This document shows, piece after piece, positions 57,728 through 64,000 of a DNA stretch of 64,000 bases. Both the position numbers and the translations under genes were made by a program. This DNA comes from Rhodocollybia butyracea (lineage: Eukaryota > Basidiomycota > Agaricomycetes > Agaricales > Omphalotaceae). The DNA lies in the NCBI GenBank assembly GCA_015501585.1, contig JADNRY010000156.1:84512-148511 (forward strand), read 5' to 3'. A model generated the notes under the pieces. It ran no database searches and was not told the DNA's origin. It saw nothing but the letters and a program-made list of their open reading frames with translations. How positions within the stretch are numbered: position 1 is the stretch's first letter; each line of letters begins with the position of its first letter.

Positions 57728-58511
57728 CTAGAGCACGCCTGAGTTTAGAATAATATCAGTTTCTTTTTGCTGTCGCATATTCTTCCGTAAAATTACCACT
57801 GTAGTAACTTGATGCCATAAAGCCTTTCCCAATGCATGATCAATACTGCATTCATTATCACCAATTTCTGGTGGTTGTGAGTATAATGCAACAGTGCTAC
57901 CACTTGCACCATGTCCTACTACTGGTGGTAATTGAGCGAAGTCACCTGCAAATATCATATTCATTCCACCAAATGGTAAGTCATGGTTACCAGTAACAAT
58001 TGCTAACCGTTTTGAAATTTTGGCAAGATCATGACAGGATAGCATTGAAACTTCATCTAAAAAAATATATTGCACTCCTTTTAAGTTATCTCTAACCTTT
58101 CCTATTGTAGCTTCAGAGATAGTATCTATATTTTGACGGTCATTAATGCCAATTACTGCATGATATGTATTACCACCTATTAATGCAGCTGCAGATCCTG
58201 TTGGTGCTACTACTTTAAATCTATATGATTCATTTTTTTCTGAAAAATATGCAAGTACAGATTTCAATACTTCTGTTTTGCCTGTACCTCCCATCCCTCC
58301 TAGATACATTAATAACTGTTTCTGATGAGGTAAAGAAATATGATTGGCAATAATCCGAAATGCCCTCTCTTGTTCAGAATTCAGAGCAAAATTCTGTTCA
58401 GAAAATTTACCAGCAACAACATCAGTAATCAATGTCATTAGACTATCATTATGCATGTTGAATTTAGTATTGAAGAAAGAGTCATCTACGATATGTACAT
58501 TACCTCCATGT
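57728..58511 (-). pseudogene. Helitron PIF1-type helicase core
   Basis: Codes LNSEQERAFRIIANH (Q-like start), YLGGMGGTGKTEVLKSV (Walker A), VVAPTGSAAALIGG, IFLDEVSMLSCHD (Walker B with DE), FAGDFAQLPPVVG and LRKNMRQQ, the canonical SF1B order. It ends at a stop about 58470 nt before the next helicase block. Upstream (in gene order) it is cut by the LTR-like insert at 58512-59336. Confidence 0.85.
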
Positions 58512-59336
58512 TACATTCATGCCTTTCCATCATTATTCCGAGATGTTCCGGCTCATTCCGAGACTCTCCGAGATTTCCTTACCTTCTCTCACGGTCTCTC
58601 ACAGCTCCGATAGTTTCCACGACCTCTGGCGGCTCCGAAACTCCATTCTCTATTTTATCCCTTCCGATATACCTTTGGACTTCACAAATTCACTCCTACT
58701 TCGGCACTCACATTTCCGACGCCTTTATCGGCTATACCTTCGGCCCGATATATCGGCGGACTCCTTCAGTACTCATTACTTTCCCACGGCGGTCCGCAGT
58801 GCGCCGATGTTCATCTCTTTTGTCTTTTCTACTCTATTGCTTATTGTTTTATCATTTGTATTGATTCCACCTCGTTCCGGCCTTGGCATTACCTCGGTCC
58901 GACTTTATTGTCTTTATTTAACAATTAGGTCACTTGTATATAAGCTAGGTACTTTGTACTATCGTTCCTCAGCCAAAAATCACGAGTTACACAAATTATA
59001 CAAGTTATCATACTTTTCCGAGCTTTCCTTTAAGTCCTTTCTTTGTTCCTTATACTTGCCGTTCTGTCCGATACCGGCCGACTCGGCTCTGTCCTTACCT
59101 CGGACATACCTCGGACTATTCTCACGCCTATACCTCGGTCCGATCTCGGCGATTCCTCGCACTTTACTTCCTCTCCTTCTGGGACAACCTTGGTGGTGTG
59201 TTGGGGGTGTTGCTAATAGCTTCACCAAAGTCCCACCTTTTCCTTGGCCTTGTAGTCTACTCCGGATACTCTTCCCACGATTCTGATCTTGCCTTTTGGC
59301 CCTACATTGGCTCCGCTTCCATTCCGGCCTAGGTTG
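58512..59336 (+). repeat. Probable solo LTR inserted in the Helitron
   Basis: About 825 bp of C/T-rich sequence that interrupts the Helitron reading frame between NLSIGVTRS and NVHIVDDSF. It begins TGTTACATTC and ends GGTTGCA, the TG...CA form of LTRs. It has a TATATAAG promoter-like motif (about 58937) and many CTCGGnC and CCGAGA motifs. A long open frame on the plus strand (58519-59286) is low-complexity and looks like chance. I find no clean 5 bp target duplication, so the borders or the LTR identity could be wrong. Confidence 0.55.
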
Positions 59337-61620
59337 CACGACCTTGTCACTCCAATACTAAGATTATAATGGAATGTTTGATTTTTGGTTTTACACTGTG
59401 CAGCTTTGTTTTTATCAATTAGTGTAGTTCGAGCAGATTCTATGATTTTATGCCAATCACTGGGTTGCAGTGAATTTGGTCTTGTGATTGGAATACTGTC
59501 GTTAGTGATAGTGTTTACAGTTTCGGATAAATGAAGATTATCAAGTATTGCTTTAATTTTAGATGATTTCTGTTGCAATTTTTTACCATATGAACCTTCA
59601 GCATACAGGCGATAGTCTACCTCAAAGTCATCAATAATGTTATCAGTATATTGCTGTTGATCACAGGTATTGGCACTATCTTCATCAAAATTTTTGAAAG
59701 GTGAATACATCTTCTTCATAAGTTCTGAATCTTTTGACTGCTGAAGAGAAAAATCATCCCATGCATCTCGACATTCATGTTTCATTTGAATGTTTCTCAT
59801 TAATTCAAGTTGTTGATCACTAAATAAAGAAGCTGTGAAAGCACTATTCCATGTATCTTCAATATTCTCAAGATCATTTCCAGTTCTCCAAGGTTTGAAT
59901 AATGTAAGCATGCAGCATGCATAATATTCTTGGTCACCTTTATCATATCTTGGTAATGTGCCTCCAATGAAATTAGCAACAATATCAGATTTGTCATGCA
60001 CACAATGATATACATGTGTTGGATACAGAGGGTGTGTATGTAAAGGTCGGGAACAGTTTATTGGAATTTCCACTGGACATGTCTGTTCAGCCTTTCGCAG
60101 TGTTTCAAGATGTTCGTCAACATCTGATAAATTACCATTGTTGTCATTATCATTATCATAGTTTGTTTTCACAATTCTTTGTGAGCGGTGTAAGCAAATC
60201 CAGTCATATACACATAAATCTTCAAATTCCTTTGGACGCCTAGTATAATTAATAACAGGAGAAAGACCTACATAATTGCCATTAACTTTTTTGATTTGTA
60301 TTAGATCATCTTCAGTTTCATATAGTGTATGTATTTTGTTACATGTAGTATCAATTTCCACTTGATGAACAAATCTCCTCCATGGTAAAGATATGAAACT
60401 GTGATTAGTATAATGATCAGGATTACCTAACAAATACATGGCAGCCATAGGTGATCCAATTTCAGTGCGTGCTGTTAATGCATTAACAATTTTATTAATT
60501 ACTTGTCTTGCACGCTCTAAACAATCAATGGAATCATCTGTAATAAGTTCTTGATTCTTTTTATATACTGATTTAATAGTGTCAAAAACCATATAAGTTT
60601 TTAAAGGATTTTTAGAAACATAATCAGTAATATAGGCGATGACAAACTTAATAGCTGTTCCGGAAAGCAGACATGTAACATCAGTGTTGCATCTAAGAAG
60701 ATATGTCAAGACGTGAGAAACAGTATTCATATCAGGCTCTAATTTCTTGAAATTTATATGTCCAGACTTGGGATCTACAGTTGTAGAAGTAAAACATGGT
60801 CTAGGAAATTGAGCTTTGCATGTTCCATATTTATTTTTCCCACAATATCCTAACAATCCTTTCCCTTTATCATTCCTTGACAATCCAAGCTCATGATCAT
60901 GTAAGTTACTTTTATACAAAATATAATCTGTATGTTGTTGATATCTAATCCACCAATGTTCATTAGCTTTGCAGAATCTACAATTATGACAATGTAATTT
61001 ACATGCAGCAGGCACAGCAACAGGAATACTATGAGTAGGTAATTCAGATCCCTCCAACGCAGCTATAGTTTCAGAAAGAACTTCCACCTCAATCTTATTA
61101 CCTGTAATGAAATCACCACTGAATGTGCTTTCAAGATAGCTAACAAGGTTTTTATTAAATGTTGAATTACTATCAAGTAGACGATCATGTATTTCTTGAG
61201 GTGAAAAAGCTCCACGTATCCATAACAACATATGTAGATGTAGTGCCAGGCGTTCTTGTTGCTCTACAGTTGCATAAAATGCTGCAGGATCCCCAAACCA
61301 ACCTTCATTAGTTGAATCAACACCTATAATTTCTTTAAGAAAGTGACGAATGAAAAAATCAAAGAAACGTGCATGAGCAACTGGATTATCTATTACAATT
61401 TTTTGCTTGTTCAGTAAGCCCATGTAAAGTAGGAGAATAGAGATGGTTGTTTCCATTATCAGCAAGATAAATACATATAGGATGTTTAGTATCTGATGGT
61501 GACACTGTAATGTACCAGGAAGGGCTACCCCAGTGATCACAAAGAGCATTGATTTCACTGCGCTGAAATTTTTATTTGTGTTGGAACCATCTACTCGCCA
61601 AGCAAGAAGATCCAAATCTT
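59337..61620 (-). pseudogene. Helitron Rep (HUH endonuclease) region
   Basis: Key blocks are NPVAHARFFDFFIRHFLKE, DPAAFYATVEQQERLALHLH with HLHMLLWIRG (the HUH pair), and LTYLLRCNTDVTCLL. Then comes YITDYVSKNPLKTY, which holds the Rep tyrosine and lysine, and RPLHTHPLYPTHVYHCVHD. The upstream block SEINALCDHWGSPSWYIT lies in another frame (about 61560-61440), with a second shift near 61400 back into KIVIDNPVA. So at least two frameshifts break it. Catalytic residues are still present. Confidence 0.85.
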
Positions 61621-61749
61621 TTAATAAGCGATAACAGTTTTTTCCTCTTCAGTTTCAGGATATGCAGCATTATTACTTTTTAATTTCTTTGAAAGTTCTT
61701 CTAATATATTTGGATCTATACTAAGTAAACGGTCTTTAATTTCAGGAAA

Positions 61750-63230
61750 TCATTGATCATGTGTTAATATGTGACTTCCAGTAGTACTTGATTTGATAGA
61801 ATGATGACTGAATGCAATTAGTGAAAATTCAGGATCAACTTGAAATCGCTTATCATGATATAGTAGTAAATGTTTTAAGTGTTCAGATTCTGATAGTGAT
61901 GAAGTACCAACACCTCCAGCTCCATAAGGAAACAACCAAGGAAACATTTTTGGATACAGTTGAACATTATTATATATTGACTCCATTTGTGAACCATGTT
62001 CAATTTGAAGTGCATTACCTCCTGTATTAATAAATTTGTAATGCATGAATTTTCATCTCATCTAATCCCATATGTGTTACTTGTTTTTCAGTTAAGCCAT
62101 GTACTCTAAAAGGACAAGGTCCAGAGGGCAGTACCATCTTCAAACTCAGTGTTATCTAAACCTGTAGCCTCAGGAATTTTGTTTGATTCTGCAAACTGAT
62201 AATCCATGTTTTACAGGAATACCTCCTTCAGGATACAATGACAAATTATCCACAGTTTTCTGCATATCAAGATCTGAATAATCTGGATGATTGAGTTTCA
62301 GCCAAGTTAATGCATTAAATATAGCTTTTCTTCGAACATAAAAATGGTGAGCGCTTCAGATCCTCTGGAAGAGCTTCTGAAGGTCCAGTAAATACAACTG
62401 CAAGAATGTCATCCAAAGTATTTATTGGAGGTGGTAATGTGTCATATAACAGTGCAGTTGGATTTGCAAACATAACAGCATTTGCAATTAATTTAGTTCC
62501 TCCTTTGCTAAGGCGAGCAATACAGAAATTATGACGGACTCGAGAAATGCACATTTGTTCCATCCAAGTCAAGTGTTGTAATTCTTTAGGTTGTGAACCT
62601 ATCCACAAGTTATTTGCCAAGGCTTGCTTGGGTATTACACCTTCTTTAATACAATTGTAGCACTCACGACATCTTAACTCACAATTTTCAGCAAAAATAG
62701 GCAAATGTGAATAAGAAATGGGATCATTACTAGTGCAACGTTCCAATCTTACAACATTTTTTTGCACAAAGAATATCAATGTTAGTTCTAATGGAATAAT
62801 CACTGATCATACTACGTTTAAGGGTCAGACGACCACAAACCTTGCATCCTCTTTCTTCAAATTCAGAACAATGAAAGCCATTAGTGAATGAATTTACAAT
62901 TGACTCAATATTTGTTTGTGTGCGTGGTAATGGAGGAAAAACTTGCACATTTAAGCGATCTTGTTTGAATATTTAATTTATCAACAATATTCAAAGAATC
63001 CTTCTCTGTTTTCAGGGATACTAGGTGATCATTTGTCAATCTAAAACAATATACATCATCTTCACATGTTGAACAATGATGATCTGTAAGTATCTCATTT
63101 AGTTTTGCACGAGTATAGCGAAGTTTGGGAATTCCAGAGTGTGATTGCAACAGCTTTGTCATTTTTTCCACAGTGGCATATCTATTTAATACTGATAATG
63201 GCATTTTGCATAATATGTCAGGATCTCCAT
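61750..63230 (-). pseudogene. Helitron N-terminal region (Cys-rich, DUF6570-like)
   Basis: Codes MPLSVLNRYATVEKMTKLL, HHCSTCEDDVYCF, FEERGCKVCGRLTLKRSM, CELRCRECYNCIKEG, ALANNLWIGSQPKELQHLT, SRVRHNFCIARLSKGGTKL, MFANPTALLYDTLPPP, DILAVVFTGPSEALPEDLKR and, nearer the Rep, LYPKMFPWLFPYGAGGVG. These are standard blocks N-terminal to Helitron Rep. They lie in several frames (breaks near 62915, 62770, 62310 and 62050), so this part is decayed. Confidence 0.82.
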
Positions 63231-63359
63231 GAGATAAGAAATCTACATCACTGAGAGAATCAATAAAGATACATTGATCTGTAGTATTCAGTTCCTGTAA
63301 GGAAATGATATATGGCTGTAATTGACTTCCAGAAACAGTGAGGGAAGGCCTTCCTTTGC

Positions 63360-63965
63360 CTACCCACCACCAACAACAGTAGACGAATGTACTAATCGCA
63401 AATCATACAAAGAGGAATCAACTGGAAATCTGGGAAACTGAAGTTGTTCATGATGTATTAATAGCTGTCTTTGAAACCATTGACAAAATCCTGACAAAAT
63501 GAAGAAATACTGTATATTTGGTAGTCTATTTTGGTGGAATGAAACGGCTGTACAATATTTGCATAATACACTATGCAAAACAAAGTATAGTGGATGATCA
63601 ATTGTACACAAGATATGAAGATTGTATAAACGACTTTGGAAATCACTTCGGTGCATTGTATGCTGAAGTGTGTATAAGTATGTTTTGCATACAATATTGT
63701 GAACAATAGAAGAAGCATAAAACGAAAAATTGAAACATTTATCTGTAAATACATACATATACATCTTAGGAGGAATCCCAAGTGAGCATTGGACAGGTTC
63801 CATGATATATTCATCAGTTTGTGAGGAAGTTATATGGGAGTGTTCAAAAGATGGATAACAGATGGATTTAATGGGGTGGAAGAAATCAGTAATGCCACTG
63901 TAATTTGAATCACTATTCATATTTTTATCAGGCTCTGCCCTGTATATTTTATCAAAATCAGGCAA
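63360..63965 (-). other. Open frame upstream of the Helitron core, identity unknown
   Basis: A frame of 201 residues: MPDFDKIYRAEPDKN, ICYPSFEHSHITSSQTDEY and then a stretch rich in Tyr, Cys and Ile. It may be the N-terminal part of the Helitron protein, disrupted by an AT-rich insert around 63500-63760 that contains partly inverted ATGCAAAACA motifs. I do not recognise a domain. Confidence 0.3.
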
Positions 63966-64000
63966 AAATGCCCAACGATATTTAATAGGCTGAAACTAGG

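Larger units (their letters stand above)
55790..64000 (-). mobile_element. Decayed Helitron, continuing beyond the right edge
   Basis: The minus strand carries, in order, a Cys-rich/DUF6570-like N-terminal region, an HUH Rep endonuclease, a PIF1-type helicase, and a C-terminal cysteine-protease-like domain: the layout of autonomous fungal Helitrons. The frame is broken in several places and a probable LTR sits inside it, so it is no longer coding as one protein. Helitrons transpose by rolling-circle replication. The 3' terminal hairpin and the terminal CTRR were not located with confidence; the 5' end is probably outside or near the window edge. Confidence 0.88.

Noticed and set aside
58519..59286. 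Plus-strand open frame of 255 residues, hydrophobic and Ser/Leu-rich
   Set aside because: It falls inside the C/T-rich LTR-like insert and has no homology-like blocks; it is a composition effect.
1..64000. tRNA, rRNA or CRISPR loci
   Set aside because: No cloverleaf B-box pattern, rRNA core sequence or spaced short direct repeats were recognised by eye; a tRNAscan run would be decisive.

Overview
The window is nuclear DNA of a filamentous fungus, most likely a mushroom-forming basidiomycete (Agaricomycetes). The genes are dense, lie on both strands and are cut by many 45-65 nt GT-AG introns, with several GC-AG introns. The protein families fit this: GH12 endoglucanases, a HAD-type terpene synthase, an F-box protein of mushroom type, an FSH1 hydrolase and a fungal Helitron. 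No organism can be named from the sequence alone. There is no CRISPR array, no rRNA gene and no tRNA gene that I could recognise.

Layout. 1.3-2.0 kb (+): a synaptobrevin v-SNARE whose start codon appears to be split by an intron. 2.4-6.8 kb (-): a large WD40 protein with membrane helices. 7-10 kb: sparse, with a MITE-like inverted-repeat element. 10.0-11.7 kb (+): a HAD/terpene cyclase of the drimane type. 11.7-16 kb: no convincing gene, a large palindrome built from two inverted MITE copies. 16.0-17.9 kb (+): an acyl-CoA dehydrogenase/oxidase-like enzyme. 18.2-19.8 kb (-): a UBR7-like UBR-box/PHD protein, divergent from 20.0-22.7 kb (+): a hydantoinase-B (5-oxoprolinase half) gene with a one-base frameshift. 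23.1-27.0 kb (-): a CAMK-type kinase with a long Ser/Pro-rich tail. 27.5-28.9 kb (-): an FSH1 serine hydrolase. 31.2-34.3 kb (+): two GH12 endoglucanases in a tandem duplication of about 2 kb. 36.2-37.5 kb (+): an F-box protein with a frameshift. 37.8-41.3 kb (-): an ATP-dependent DNA ligase with two SWIM zinc-finger modules and an internally repeated acidic/basic linker.

41-46 kb is a segmental duplication. Each copy holds the 5' end of the ligase gene, a small secreted cysteine-rich protein gene, and an array of ~212 bp repeats upstream of it. The second copy is interrupted by a ~1 kb fragment that resembles the C-terminal part of an ATG14/UVRAG-type autophagy protein. 46-50 kb holds AT-rich repeats and two divergent spliced genes of unknown function. 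50.3-54.0 kb (+) is a broken GH47 alpha-mannosidase carrying an inserted membrane-protein fragment. 55.8 kb to the end (-) is a decayed Helitron (N-terminal zinc-binding/DUF6570-like region, HUH Rep, PIF1-type helicase, C-terminal papain/USP-like cysteine-protease domain), with a probable solo LTR inside it.

The genes are mostly unrelated housekeeping or secreted-enzyme loci; I see no convincing biosynthetic cluster or defence system. The right-hand third is a duplication- and transposon-rich accessory zone. Three otherwise conserved genes each carry a single-base frameshift. That pattern may reflect sequencing indels as easily as gene decay, and should be settled before any of them is called a pseudogene.
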